This document shows positions 34,625 to 44,310 of a DNA stretch of 64,000 bases, in pieces. How positions within the stretch are numbered: position 1 is the first letter of the stretch; each line of letters opens with the position of its first letter. The DNA is taken from the NCBI GenBank assembly GCA_052384575.1, contig JBQSUQ010000007.1. One strand, 5' to 3'. The DNA comes from JBQSUQ01 sp052384575. GTDB lineage: Bacteria; Pseudomonadota; Gammaproteobacteria; Enterobacterales; Pasteurellaceae. Below the pieces are notes generated by a model that saw nothing but the letters and a program-made list of their open reading frames with translations, was not told the origin of the DNA and searched no databases. Position numbers and translations under genes: made by a program.

Positions 34625-36172
34625 ATGAAACGTCGAGATTTTTTACGTTATGGAATTGGAATTAGCTTAGCCAGTAGCTCGCTTTATAGCCTTGCGAATA
34701 TGATGAACCACGCACAACATGGCAATATGGCGATGATGCATTCAGTACCTACTGGCCTAATGCCAACTGAGGCAATGCCTTCAGGTTTATCGCTTAATGG
34801 GATATTGCCAAAACTTGCTAATCAATCGACTCAAGCAGGGCTATTCACAGCCACTTTAAAAGCAGAGCCAATTAAAATTCGCCTCGCAGACAATAAAGAA
34901 ACGGAATTTTGGGCTTATAACGGACAACTACCAGGGCCACAAATTGAAGTATTTGAAGGCGACACCGTAGAAATTGAATTTATCAATCACCTACCACAAC
35001 CCTCAACAGTACATTGGCACGGCTTAGATGTACCAAATGAAGCGGATGGTAACCCGATGGATATGGTTGAACCGCAAGGGAAAAAAGTCTATCGCTTTAC
35101 GCTACCTCAAGGCAGTGCTGGGACATATTGGTACCACCCTCATCCACATGACCATGTTTCCGAGCAAGTCTATAAAGGCTTAGCAGGCACTTTCGTTGTT
35201 AAAGCGAAAAATGATCCGCTTGCACGCCTTCCTGAACAACATTGGGTGATTTCCGATCTGCGTTTAAATGCCGATGGCACCATTCCAGCAAATACGATGT
35301 TAGATTGGATGAATGGTCGTGAGGGGGAATTTGTGTTAATCAACGGTCAATATCAGCCCCAGATTCAAGTGAAAACGAATGAACGAATCCGTCTTTGGAA
35401 TGCCACTAGCGCTCGTTATTTTCGTTTAAACATTCCAGGGGTGAAATGGATTGTGGTGGGTACCGAAGGTGGTTTACTTGAAAAACCTCGCTCGCCTGTT
35501 GATGAACTGCTACTTACACCAGCCGAACGCGTTGAAGTGATTATGGTGGGTGAAACGCAAGGAACAGTCAATTTACAAAGCGGTTATTATGATCGCCGTA
35601 AGATGATGGTTCAAGAACAGCCTAAAGATCTCACTTTAGCCACAATTCAGGTGAAATCAGAACCTGTTCAGTTACCTGAAAGCTTAAGGTCCTTGCCTAA
35701 CTGGGATGAGCCAAAGCAGGTTCGCCAAATTCGCTTTAGTGAAAAAATGATGAACCATACGAATATGCCAATGATGAATCACGGTACACATCACGCTACT
35801 ACAACACCAACGGATAACCCTATTCCACCAATGATGAATGGTATGTTCTTAATCAACGGTCAAACCTTTGATATGAACCGTATTGATTTTGTTGCCAAAT
35901 TGAATGAAGTGGAACAGTGGGAAATTTTCAATGAAAGCCATATGGATCATCCGTTCCATTTGCACGGCACTCAATTTGAAGTGATTCAACATACATTAAA
36001 CGGCAAAACCTTCAAGCCAGAAGGCAGGGCGTTAAAAGATGTAGTCAATTTGCGCCCTTATGAAAAAGTGATTATTCGCTTTAAGCAAGGACACACTGGG
36101 TTGAAAATGTACCATTGCCATATTTTGGAACATGAAAATCTCGGTATGATGGGGATGTTTAAAGTGGAATAG
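34625..36172 (+). CDS. Multicopper oxidase (CueO/CopA-type cuprous oxidase)
   Basis: 515 residues. It begins with a Tat signal (RRDFLRYG), consistent with export of the folded enzyme by the Tat system, part of which is at the right end of this window. Four copper motifs: HWHG, WYHPHPHDH, HPFHLHG and HCHILEHENLGMMG. A Met/His-rich segment (MNHTNMPMMNHGTHH) lies before the third motif and probably binds Cu(I), as in CueO. It oxidises Cu(I) to Cu(II) in the periplasm. The start at 34625 follows GGGGGGAAAG; the frame from 34580 overlaps the previous gene. Confidence 0.93.
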   Translation: MKRRDFLRYGIGISLASSSLYSLANMMNHAQHGNMAMMHSVPTGLMPTEAMPSGLSLNGILPKLANQSTQAGLFTATLKAEPIKIRLADNKETEFWAYNGQLPGPQIEVFEGDTVEIEFINHLPQPSTVHWHGLDVPNEADGNPMDMVEPQGKKVYRFTLPQGSAGTYWYHPHPHDHVSEQVYKGLAGTFVVKAKNDPLARLPEQHWVISDLRLNADGTIPANTMLDWMNGREGEFVLINGQYQPQIQVKTNERIRLWNATSARYFRLNIPGVKWIVVGTEGGLLEKPRSPVDELLLTPAERVEVIMVGETQGTVNLQSGYYDRRKMMVQEQPKDLTLATIQVKSEPVQLPESLRSLPNWDEPKQVRQIRFSEKMMNHTNMPMMNHGTHHATTTPTDNPIPPMMNGMFLINGQTFDMNRIDFVAKLNEVEQWEIFNESHMDHPFHLHGTQFEVIQHTLNGKTFKPEGRALKDVVNLRPYEKVIIRFKQGHTGLKMYHCHILEHENLGMMGMFKVE

Positions 36173-36241
36173 TGGTATCTAACCATAAAAAACAGAGGGA
36201 TTTTCGTGAAAATTTGTAAATCGCGAAAATCCCACTGCTTA

Positions 36242-36385
36242 TCACTGCCTATTCCAACGGTTTAACAATGCAACAAGTGAGAGCATCACAGGCACTTCAA
36301 CCAATACACCAACCACAGTCGCTAACGCCGCGCCCGAATGCAAGCCAAACAAGGAAATCGCCACCGCCAATTCAAAAAAATTACT
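36242..36385 (-). pseudogene. Second ACR3 remnant (C-terminal 47 codons)
   Basis: On the minus strand it reads TSNFFELAVAISLFGLHSGA, then TVVGVLVEVPVMLSLV and ends with a TGA at 36242. It is homologous to the remnant at 33065-33400 but clearly diverged. It is cut by the IS1-like end at 36386. Confidence 0.82.
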
Positions 36386-36760
36386 GGTGGTGTCCTGAAA
36401 AGTGTACTGGGTTAAATTTGTTTGGGATGATTGATTGCCTAAAATCCAATATTAAAAGATTTAACATGATAAAACATTGATTTGGAAAAACAGCAACTGC
36501 GCCTGACGGCTCTGCTTAATCTGTGCCGAATCCGACAGTTATTACCCTCAATCACTTTAGTATGTTGCTTACCCACCCATTGGTCACCGGTATCAGAAAA
36601 CGCATTTACAAAAGCATCCCAATTATCGCCGGCAATACGTTCATAGCTTACTTTGAGTTCTTTTAAACGCTGCTTTAAAGCCAAAGCGGTTTGCAAATCA
36701 CGTTTGCCCCAAACAAATGCCTCGATTTCACTTGTCTTGGCATGATAACCGATGTAGATA
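36386..36760 (-). mobile_element. IS1-family-like transposase remnant (inverted relative to 26403)
   Basis: One end is present (GGTGGTGTCCTGAAAAGTGT at 36386). The transposase reads YHAKTSEIEAFVWGKRDLQT, ALALKQRLKELKVSYERIAG, then KQHTKVIEGNNCRIRHRLSR and SFSK-like CCFSKSMFYHVKSFNIGF. The 5' half is lost where it meets a flavodoxin fragment. Confidence 0.82.
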
Positions 36761-37035
36761 CGGTATTTTTGGTCTATCCGATTTGGTGGTACAAAATGCC
36801 AATGGCGCTTTATTCTTTGCTCGAGCAAGTAGACTTTAGTGGGAAAAATATTGTGCCGGTGGTTGGTCACGGTGGCAGTCGTTTGGGTGGAACGGATAAA
36901 GATATTCAGCAACTTCAACCACAAGCCAACGTGAAAAACGGTTTTGAGGCGTATTTGCATAAAACGGTAAGGGCTGAACAACAAGTGGAAAAAAGATTAG
37001 CTAAATTCTTAACCGAAAATGGTTATACAAAATAA
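36751..37035 (+). pseudogene. Flavodoxin-family protein, C-terminal fragment
   Basis: Reads DTVFLVYPIWWYKMPMALYS, then GKNIVPVVGHGGSRLGGTDK, the flavodoxin-4 fold. The FMN-binding N-terminus is missing, replaced by the IS1-like remnant. Its stop is 50 bp before the next gene. Confidence 0.8.
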
Positions 37036-37084
37036 AAATGTAGGGACACACAGCGTATGTCCCTACCATTTAAATTTCAATTTT

Positions 37085-37771
37085 ATGAAGAAAAAATATC
37101 TCCTCCAACTCGCTCAAGATTTGGTTCTAACGGCAATATTGCTTTCTCTTTTTGGCTATCATCTTTATGAAGAAATCACGCACGAATGGCTCGGCTTGGT
37201 CTTTTTTGCTTTGATTATCTCACATCTTTCACTGAATACATGGTGGCTCAAAAAGACCTTTTCAGGCAGTTATAACAGCTATCGCATTTTGCAAAGTGCG
37301 GTCAATTTTGCAACTTTTTTGTTATTTTTAACCGCTTGTATCAGTGGCATTATGCTTTCTAAACATCTATTGGTGGAAATGCTATTCCACTCTACCACAG
37401 ATTTAATGCGAAAAATTCATATGACCAGCACCCATTGGTTGCAAATTTTAGTGGGTGTACATTTGGGGTTACATTGGAAACCTATTGCTAATTTATTCGC
37501 AAATGGCTACCGTTTAGATCTTGAACATTGGCTTGCACGCAGGCTTATTCCAGCTTGTTGGCTGATTATTGCCGCTTATGGTATTTTCGTTTTTGTGCAA
37601 CGAGAGTTGTTACCCTATTTATTGCTACAAGTAGATTTTGCCTATTTCAATTATGATGAACCGCAAGCGGTCTTTTATTTTGACTTTCTTGCGATTTTAA
37701 TTGCGCTGGCTTACAGCACAAGATTTTTGGTTTGGTTCTTTTTATTTAGGAAAAAAGATGTCAAAAGTTAA
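37085..37771 (+). CDS. DUF4405-like membrane protein (cytochrome b-type)
   Basis: 229 residues with four or five membrane helices and paired His residues (YHLYEEITHEW, HMTSTHWLQILVGVHLGLHW) that could bind haem, as in DUF4405 proteins. Start at 37085 chosen by the MKKKYLLQL N-terminus; the ribosome site is weak. It follows the flavodoxin fragment, a pairing that suggests an electron-transfer function before the upstream gene was broken. Confidence 0.65.
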   Translation: MKKKYLLQLAQDLVLTAILLSLFGYHLYEEITHEWLGLVFFALIISHLSLNTWWLKKTFSGSYNSYRILQSAVNFATFLLFLTACISGIMLSKHLLVEMLFHSTTDLMRKIHMTSTHWLQILVGVHLGLHWKPIANLFANGYRLDLEHWLARRLIPACWLIIAAYGIFVFVQRELLPYLLLQVDFAYFNYDEPQAVFYFDFLAILIALAYSTRFLVWFFLFRKKDVKS

Positions 37772-37866
37772 ATCTATTTAGATATTCTGTATAAATAACC
37801 TAAATGGCGGATAGATAGAAACGATCTTATACTCGCCACAATTTTATTAATTAAGGATAGCCAAAT

Positions 37867-38079
37867 ATGAAGAAAATTAATGTTGCCATTGTGGGGAGTG
37901 GGTATTCTACCCGTATTTTCCACGTTCCCTTTTTTAAAAATGATCATCGGTTTAACGTGATAAAATTTTTTGAGCGTTCAACCACTCGGGCATTAGCATG
38001 GTTCCCCAACATTGATATTGTGTCAAATTTTGAAAAGTTACTGACTGATGAGGTGGATTTAATCGTGATTAGTCAATAA
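37867..38079 (+). pseudogene. Gfo/Idh/MocA-family oxidoreductase, N-terminal fragment
   Basis: 70 codons of the NAD-binding start (INVAIVGSGYSTRIFHVPFF, VDLIVIS) then TAA. The remaining 270 or so residues of this family are absent. Bases 38080-38441 hold no gene; they carry the hairpin at 38336 and AT-rich leader. Confidence 0.78.
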
Positions 38080-38335
38080 GTGTAAAAATGGCATCATCAA
38101 CCCAATGAATTTATGGACAAATATTATCTGTTTGGTATTTTATAGTAAATACATTGTGTAAAAATAAAATCTGAAATCTAGCCTTTTTATACTTTATTTT
38201 TACGTATTCATACTTCAATCTGGGTAGATTAGTGTTTAATTAATTGATTTAAAATAATTTTATAATTTACATTCCCAAATAATATGGAAACAACCATTCT
38301 AAAATTAAAGATTAATTTTTTTAACGTTGATTATG

Positions 38336-38377
38336 AAAAAAAAGAAGACCTTTTTATAAACAAGGTCTTCTTTTTTT
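38336..38377 (+). terminator. Terminator/attenuator upstream of the TonB receptor
   Basis: GAAGACCTT stem (38344-38352 with 38362-38370) with an A run before and T7 after, 65 bp before the receptor start. It may close upstream transcription or act as a leader attenuator. I saw no cobalamin-riboswitch box in this leader. Confidence 0.75.
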
Positions 38378-38441
38378 GTTTGTTTCTGATTATATTAACC
38401 CGTCATATTAATTTTAACCTTGTTATTGTAGGAACCTAACA

Positions 38442-40388
38442 ATGAAAAAAAATCTCATCACAACATCACTTCTTTTGGCTTTGCCAGCACTTGCTTTTGC
38501 TGAAACTGAGCAAGCAGCAGAACTTAAACCTATTACGGTGTACTCCGCTTATGCCGCACCGATCAATCAAGATAAAACCGCGTCATCTGTTACTGTTCTA
38601 ACTGAAAAAGATTTTGCCGATCGCAATGCTACCTATGTGAGCGATGTGCTGAAAACTGTTCCGGGTATGGCATTTAGTGCTTCGGGTGGTCGTGGTACGC
38701 TATCCAATTTTTACCTACGCGGTGCGGATGCGAACCATTTAGCAGTGGTCATTGATGGGGTAAAAATGAACCCTGTTACAGGTTATGGCTTTGATTTCGG
38801 TGGTCTTGCATTAAGCAATATTGATCGTATTGAAGTATTACGTGGTGAGCAATCTGCGTTATGGGGCAGTGATGCAATGGGTGGCGTAATCTACATTACC
38901 ACCAAGAAAGGCTTATACAAAGACAAAGCCTTTAACATCGATTTTGATTTCGGTGCAGGTTCAAATGGCACCTTTGATGGTTCTGCGACTGTTTCTGGCT
39001 ATCAGAATGGTTTCTACTATGCGTTACATGGGGATAGCCATACAACAAAAGGCATTTCTGCTTATAGCTCAAATAAATTCCACTATACAGGCGAACAAGG
39101 CAATAAAATCACAACAGGTGGTGCGGTAGAAAAAGACAAATTCCATCGTGACAACGCTTCTTTACGCTTCGGCTATGCAGGGGAAACACGTGGTTTAGAA
39201 GTGCTTGCTTCTCATTCATCTCAAACGGCTCGTTATGACGGCAGTTTAGCTGGCGAGAAATCATTCGATGATAGAACGCGTGTTCGTGATACCCTATTCA
39301 AATTGAGTGGTTATTTCGGTAACGATCAAGAACTCTTTAAACACCAAGCAAGTATCAGCCATTTAAAAACAGATAGCGACACCTTTAGTGCTTGGGCAAG
39401 TGCTTATGATGCGAAAAAATTAAATGCGAATTATCAATTAGATATCAATTTTGATCGTGAAGGATCGATTACCCAAGCGGTCAGTTTATTAGGCGAATTT
39501 CAACGTTCTGACTATGACTCAACCGCTTATGCTGTACCAAAACACCTGACTGAAAAAAGTGTGGCGGCGGAGTATCGTCTATTTAGCGAAGATGATCATA
39601 GCTTAGCAATTAGTGGTCGTTACATTGATAGTTCAGAATATAAAAATGCTTGGACGGGCAGAATTTCGGGGGCTTATAGACTTTCACCGAACTTCCAAGC
39701 TCACGCAAGTTATGGTTCAGCCATTCAAAATCCGACAATGACGGAATATTTTGGTTGGAATGGTTCTTTCATCGGCAATCCAAACTTAAAACCTGAGAAA
39801 AGTCGTGGTGGCGATATCGGTTTATTGATTACTTCTAATGATAAAAAACACAGCTTAGATGTGACTTATTTCGCTCGTAACGTAGAAAACTTCATTAGTT
39901 CTAAAGTGCTTGCCTTTGATCCTGTGACTTATGTATCCACAACACAAGCGATTAACCTTGATGGAAAAACAAAAATCAAAGGCGTAGAACTGGCTTATAA
40001 CGGCAAATTAAACGACGTATTAACCGCCTATGCAAACTACACTTACACCAATACGAAGGATAGCAAAGGCGTATCATTAGTGCGTCGTGCAAAACATACC
40101 GCGAATTTAGGCCTTGCTTACCAAGTCACAGAGCAATTTGGCACAAATGTGAATTTAGCCTACGTTGGAAAACGTGCGGATACCCATTTTGATGAAGTTA
40201 CTTATGCGGCTTCTCGCGTGAAATTGCCTTCTTATACCTTAGTGAATTTAGGGGCGAATTACCAAATCACTAAGAATTTGAATGTTTATGCGAATTTGAA
40301 TAACCTGTTCAACAAAAAATATGAGCATACCATTGGCTACGGTCAAGACGGACGCAATGTTTACGTTGGCTTAAAAGGTAGTTTCTAA
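38442..40388 (+). CDS. TonB-dependent outer-membrane receptor (BtuB-like)
   Basis: 648 residues: signal peptide (TTSLLLALPALAFA), a TonB box-like ITVYS, the plug domain (TYVSDVLKTVPGMAF, NFYLRGADANHLAVVIDG, IEVLRGEQSALWGSDAMGG) and a 22-strand-type barrel ending in Phe. It is closest in style to BtuB. Three ABC importer genes follow. The substrate may be cobalamin (metH nearby needs it) or an iron or haem complex; undecided. Confidence 0.88.
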   Translation: MKKNLITTSLLLALPALAFAETEQAAELKPITVYSAYAAPINQDKTASSVTVLTEKDFADRNATYVSDVLKTVPGMAFSASGGRGTLSNFYLRGADANHLAVVIDGVKMNPVTGYGFDFGGLALSNIDRIEVLRGEQSALWGSDAMGGVIYITTKKGLYKDKAFNIDFDFGAGSNGTFDGSATVSGYQNGFYYALHGDSHTTKGISAYSSNKFHYTGEQGNKITTGGAVEKDKFHRDNASLRFGYAGETRGLEVLASHSSQTARYDGSLAGEKSFDDRTRVRDTLFKLSGYFGNDQELFKHQASISHLKTDSDTFSAWASAYDAKKLNANYQLDINFDREGSITQAVSLLGEFQRSDYDSTAYAVPKHLTEKSVAAEYRLFSEDDHSLAISGRYIDSSEYKNAWTGRISGAYRLSPNFQAHASYGSAIQNPTMTEYFGWNGSFIGNPNLKPEKSRGGDIGLLITSNDKKHSLDVTYFARNVENFISSKVLAFDPVTYVSTTQAINLDGKTKIKGVELAYNGKLNDVLTAYANYTYTNTKDSKGVSLVRRAKHTANLGLAYQVTEQFGTNVNLAYVGKRADTHFDEVTYAASRVKLPSYTLVNLGANYQITKNLNVYANLNNLFNKKYEHTIGYGQDGRNVYVGLKGSF

Positions 40389-40395
40389 TCAACTC

Positions 40396-40414
40396 GGTGG
40401 GCGTTTTGCCCACC
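40396..40414 (+). terminator. Hairpin between the receptor and binding-protein genes
   Basis: GGTGGGC/GCCCACC stem followed by ATTTTGTTTT; a possible partial terminator that lowers expression of the ABC genes. Confidence 0.55.
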
Positions 40415-40429
40415 ATTTTGTTTTATGCA

Positions 40430-41224
40430 ATGAAAAAAACTTGCCTAATTTGCACCGCACTTTTTACTTCTCTCGGCACCGCACAGGCGGAGCAATTTGT
40501 TTCGCTGAATTTATGTAGCGATCGCCTGCTGATTGAGCTTGCTCGCCCTGAGCAAATCGCGGCTCAATCGCCGTATTCTACTAATCCTTTGATGATGTTG
40601 GATAAAGTCAATGTCAGTAAACCCACCGTTGAGCCAACTTTGAGCCAACTTTTACCTTATTTGGATAAAACCTTGCTGATTAACGAAAGTTTTTACCCGC
40701 AATTAGTGGCAAAACTGAGAGAACTTGGCGTGAAAATTGTGCCAATGAGCGATCCACAAACGCCCGAACAGCTCATTGAATTCGTTTCTCACTTGGGGCA
40801 ATTAACGGGCAACGTGGCACAAGCAGAGCAGTTGATTGCTCAGCTTTCATCGCAAAATTTTAAGCTAAACCGACCGCTTGCAGAAACGCTAATCCTCTCT
40901 GATACAGGCGTGGTCGAGCCCAGTTTTCCACAATACCGAATATTGCTCGACTTACTCGGTTTAAAACCCACCAAAACCACGCTGACGCCACAAAATTTTT
41001 CCTTAGAAAAAGTGCTGTTGAGCCAGCCGAACCAACTGATTTCAATCAGCGACAAACAGGGCTACAACGAACAAGCGGAACTGCTAAAACATCCAATTTT
41101 GCAAAAAATGTTCCAAAACCGACCGCTTGCAACAATTCCATTGAAATATACTTACTGTGTCGATCAAGGCTTATGGCAAGGGGCAGAGCAACTTTACCAA
41201 CAATTTCAGCAAGAAAGGAAATAA
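40430..41224 (+). CDS. ABC transporter periplasmic substrate-binding protein (BtuF/FecB-like)
   Basis: 264 residues with a signal peptide (CLICTALFTSLGTAQA). The fold of metal-chelate and cobalamin binding proteins is suggested by VSLNLCSDRLLIELARPEQI and PTLSQLLPYLDKTLL. Start at 40430 from the signal-peptide Met. First ABC gene after the receptor. Confidence 0.82.
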   Translation: MKKTCLICTALFTSLGTAQAEQFVSLNLCSDRLLIELARPEQIAAQSPYSTNPLMMLDKVNVSKPTVEPTLSQLLPYLDKTLLINESFYPQLVAKLRELGVKIVPMSDPQTPEQLIEFVSHLGQLTGNVAQAEQLIAQLSSQNFKLNRPLAETLILSDTGVVEPSFPQYRILLDLLGLKPTKTTLTPQNFSLEKVLLSQPNQLISISDKQGYNEQAELLKHPILQKMFQNRPLATIPLKYTYCVDQGLWQGAEQLYQQFQQERK

Positions 41225-41229
41225 AACGG

Positions 41230-42204
41230 ATGAATATCAATAGGTTAAATTTTATTTTGTTTGCTTTGCTGATCGCCATTATTGCTTTAGCAAGCAGTTA
41301 TCAACTGGGCGATTTTGCCGCTTTATTGAATGCCGATGGTGTGCTGACGGATATGCGGTCATTGGTGCTATTTGACATTCGCCTACCGAGATTTCTACTC
41401 GCCATTTTAACAGGAGCAAGTTTGGCGGTGGCAGGCAATGCAATGCAAGGGATTTTTCAAAATCCGCTAGCCAGCCCGGGCTTGCTCGGTAGTGCGAATG
41501 GGGCGACAACGGCGAGCGTTTTTATTCTCTACTATTTTTCTGCCCCTTTCACGTTGTTGCTCTTGGGTGGCATTGCAGGGGCGCTGCTCAGCTTTCTGTT
41601 GGTCTATTTGATTGCGAAAAATTATGGCACAACGATGATGATTTTAAGTGGCTTAGCGGTCAATATGCTGCTCGGTTCGGCTATCGCTTTGCTGCTTTCT
41701 AATGCACAAAGTCCTTGGGCATTGGCAGAGCTTTATCGCTGGTTGCAAGGCTCTTTGGTTTGGGCGAAATTAGACACTTTGCTTGTTTCCTTACCTATTG
41801 TTTTACTTGGCTTTTTCTGCATTTATCGCCAACGTCGCTATGTGGATTTACTCACCTTTGGCGAAGAAACCGCAAGCACAATGGGCGTGGATGTAAAACG
41901 CAGCTTTTTTATCACTACTTTCGGTGTCGCTTTATTAGTGGGTGCCACTATTCCGCAAACGGGGACGATTGGATTTATCGGCTTAATCGCACCGCACTTT
42001 GCTCGCATTTTGCTGAAAAAACGCCCATCGCAACTCTATCTGACGAGCGGACTTATCGGTGCTTTGCTGTTGCTCATTGCCGATTTGGCGATTTTACATC
42101 TGCCTTTCTTCTCTCACATTTATATTGGCACGCTCACTGCGATTATCGGGGCACCAGTGCTGATTTGGATTTTGCTGACACAACAACGGAGATTGTATGA
42201 TTAA
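41230..42204 (+). CDS. FecCD-family ABC permease (BtuC-like)
   Basis: 324 residues, about ten membrane helices. Family stretches: DIRLPRFLLAILTGASLAVA, NPLASPGLLGSANGA, GTIGFIGLIAPHFARILL and the final GTLTAIIGAPVLIWIL. Start at 41230 follows AAAGGAAATA. It overlaps the ATPase gene by 8 bp, so they are translated together. Confidence 0.9.
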   Translation: MNINRLNFILFALLIAIIALASSYQLGDFAALLNADGVLTDMRSLVLFDIRLPRFLLAILTGASLAVAGNAMQGIFQNPLASPGLLGSANGATTASVFILYYFSAPFTLLLLGGIAGALLSFLLVYLIAKNYGTTMMILSGLAVNMLLGSAIALLLSNAQSPWALAELYRWLQGSLVWAKLDTLLVSLPIVLLGFFCIYRQRRYVDLLTFGEETASTMGVDVKRSFFITTFGVALLVGATIPQTGTIGFIGLIAPHFARILLKKRPSQLYLTSGLIGALLLLIADLAILHLPFFSHIYIGTLTAIIGAPVLIWILLTQQRRLYD

Positions 42205-42928
42205 GATCGAAAATATCAGCTTGCCTTACGGCTTGAACGCAGTCAGTTGCCAAATTCCACAAGGAAAATTAGTCGGCATTATGGGGGCAAATGGTGCAGG
42301 AAAATCGACCCTGTTGAAAAGTATGGCGGGGATCTTACCGCTTGCAAGCGGTGAGATTTGGCTAAATTCTTGCAAATTAAGTGCAATGTCGCCTAAACAG
42401 AAAAGCCAGCAAATCGCCTATCTTGCCCAAAGCACCGCAATTCATTGGGATCTCAACGTGTATGATGTGATTGCTCTCGGTTTAAATCAACCCACCGCCG
42501 ATGAAGCACAAAAAGTGCGGTCAATTTCCGACAAGTTTTCCATTTCACACTTGCTCGACAAGCCTTACCAACAGCTCTCAGGCGGTGAAAAAACGCGAGT
42601 TCAGCTGGCACGTTGCTGCATTAAAGAGAGCCCAATTTTGCTCGCAGACGAACCCATCGCCGCACTGGATCCTTATTATCAAATCGATATTATGGAACAA
42701 CTCAAATCCCTCACCCCACAACACACCTGTGTGGTGGTCATCCACCATCTCTCGTTGGCTTATAAATTCTGTGACGAAGTGATTTTGTTGGAGAAAGGTA
42801 ACATCATTGCAAGCGGCAAAACCGAACAAGTGCTAACAGAAAGCAATCTCGCCCAAGCCTTTAAAATTAAGGCAGAGATTGATCGGGAAAGGAAAGAGAT
42901 TATCAATATAAGAAAATTGGAAGTTTAG
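42197..42928 (+). CDS. ABC transporter ATPase (BtuD/FecE-like)
   Basis: 243 residues: Walker A GANGAGKST, Q-loop (AYLAQSTAIHWD), signature LSGGEKTRVQLAR, Walker B ILLADEPIAALD, switch His (VVIHHLS). Powers the importer formed with the two preceding genes. Last gene of the unit; terminator downstream. Confidence 0.92.
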   Translation: MIKIENISLPYGLNAVSCQIPQGKLVGIMGANGAGKSTLLKSMAGILPLASGEIWLNSCKLSAMSPKQKSQQIAYLAQSTAIHWDLNVYDVIALGLNQPTADEAQKVRSISDKFSISHLLDKPYQQLSGGEKTRVQLARCCIKESPILLADEPIAALDPYYQIDIMEQLKSLTPQHTCVVVIHHLSLAYKFCDEVILLEKGNIIASGKTEQVLTESNLAQAFKIKAEIDRERKEIINIRKLEV

Positions 42929-42951
42929 ATCATAAATCATAGAAATATTAA

Positions 42952-42988
42952 AAAAAATTGGAAATCAACTTCCAATTTATTTTTAATT
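42952..42988 (+). terminator. Terminator of the ABC importer operon
   Basis: AAATTGGAA stem (42955-42963 with 42970-42978) followed by a T-rich tail. Confidence 0.75.
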
Positions 42989-43031
42989 TTGATAAATTGG
43001 AACTTAACTTCTAAAATTAATGGGGTTTTAT

Positions 43032-44225
43032 ATGATAACTCGACAGCACTATCTACAACAACTTATCCAATTTAAAGATACGGATTTCGTTAAAATAATC
43101 ACTGGAGTCCGACGTTCGGGGAAATCTGTTCTCTTGATGCAGTATCGTGACTATTTGCAGCAGCAAGGCATCCAACCTACAAATATTATCTACATTAATT
43201 TTGAGCGTTTCGAATATCAGTGGGTAAAAAATGCAGAAGATTTTCAACAACTTATTCGAGATCTATTGCCTAATTCGACAGAAAAGGTTTATTTCCTAAT
43301 AGATGAAATTCAGTTTGTTGAAGATTGGCAAAAAATCATTAATTCACTAAGAGTGAGTTTTGATACAGATATTGTTATTACTGGATCAAATGCTAATCTC
43401 CTTTCGGGAGAGCTGGCTACTTTACTCAGTGGGCGATATGTGGAAATTAAAATTTATCCCTTATCTTTTAAAGAGTTTTTGGATGCCAAAAATATCGATC
43501 ATCATTCCAGACTTGTCGATAAGTCTTATCAAGAATATGAAAAATATGGTGGTTTCCCAAGTGTTGTTATAGCCGATGAGCCTCTTAAAGAGACGATTTT
43601 ATCAGGTATATTTGACTCGATTGTATTAAATGATATTGCCTATCGGGCTGGTGTAAAAGACACTCATATTTTAAAAAGTGTGATCTTATTCCTTGCGGAT
43701 AATGTGGGACAGTTAGTTAATCCAAGTAAAATTAGTAATACACTAACTTCTGAGCGTGTTCCTACATCTAACCACACAATTAGTAAATATTTAGATTTAC
43801 TTGAAAATGCTTTCTTATTCTATAAAGCACAACAGTATGATATTCGCGGAAAAGGTTATTTGAAAACAAATGCCAAATATTTCATTGTTGATAATGGTTT
43901 AAGACGACAGGCGATTGGTAAGAAAGGGGCAAATTATGCAAATCGTTTAGAAAATATTGTCTTTTTAGAGCTATTAAGACGGGGCTATACCATTGATGTA
44001 GGAAAACTTGAAAGTAAGGAAATTGATTTTATCGCACGTAAAGCTGATGAAATTTTATATGTCCAAGTCGCTTTTGAAATCCCTGAAAATACAAGGGAAA
44101 CGGATAACCTATTACATATTAAGGATAATTATCGAAAAATATTGATCACAGGTAAATATTACGAACAAACAGAAATTAATGGGATAGAAATTATTTACAT
44201 TGTGGATTGGTTGTTATCAGACTGA
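43032..44225 (+). CDS. AAA ATPase with DUF4143 C-terminal domain
   Basis: 397 residues: Walker A (GVRRSGKSVLLMQ), Walker B (VYFLIDEIQFVEDW), sensor (ITGSNANLLSGELATLLSGR), then HTH and a nuclease-like C-terminal DUF4143 (ENIVFLELLRRGYTIDVGK). This family is widespread, often variable between strains, and has no settled function. Start at 43032 is chosen because GGGG precedes it; 43020 is four codons upstream. Confidence 0.85.
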   Translation: MITRQHYLQQLIQFKDTDFVKIITGVRRSGKSVLLMQYRDYLQQQGIQPTNIIYINFERFEYQWVKNAEDFQQLIRDLLPNSTEKVYFLIDEIQFVEDWQKIINSLRVSFDTDIVITGSNANLLSGELATLLSGRYVEIKIYPLSFKEFLDAKNIDHHSRLVDKSYQEYEKYGGFPSVVIADEPLKETILSGIFDSIVLNDIAYRAGVKDTHILKSVILFLADNVGQLVNPSKISNTLTSERVPTSNHTISKYLDLLENAFLFYKAQQYDIRGKGYLKTNAKYFIVDNGLRRQAIGKKGANYANRLENIVFLELLRRGYTIDVGKLESKEIDFIARKADEILYVQVAFEIPENTRETDNLLHIKDNYRKILITGKYYEQTEINGIEIIYIVDWLLSD

Positions 44226-44253
44226 TTGCGATAAAACCTTAGTGAGTTATCTT

Positions 44254-44294
44254 AAAGTGCGGTTAAAAACAAATTTGTTTTCAACCGCACTTTT
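44254..44294. terminator. Terminator made of an inverted pair of Haemophilus uptake signals
   Basis: AAAGTGCGGTT at 44254-44264 and its complement at 44283-44293, followed by T. Such dual signals between converging genes are typical of Haemophilus. Confidence 0.9.
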
Positions 44295-44310
44295 ATTCAT
44301 TTATCGTCGA

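Noticed and set aside
38080..38441. Leader of the TonB receptor considered as a cobalamin riboswitch
   Set aside because: No conserved B12 box and the region is too AT-rich; only a simple hairpin is visible.
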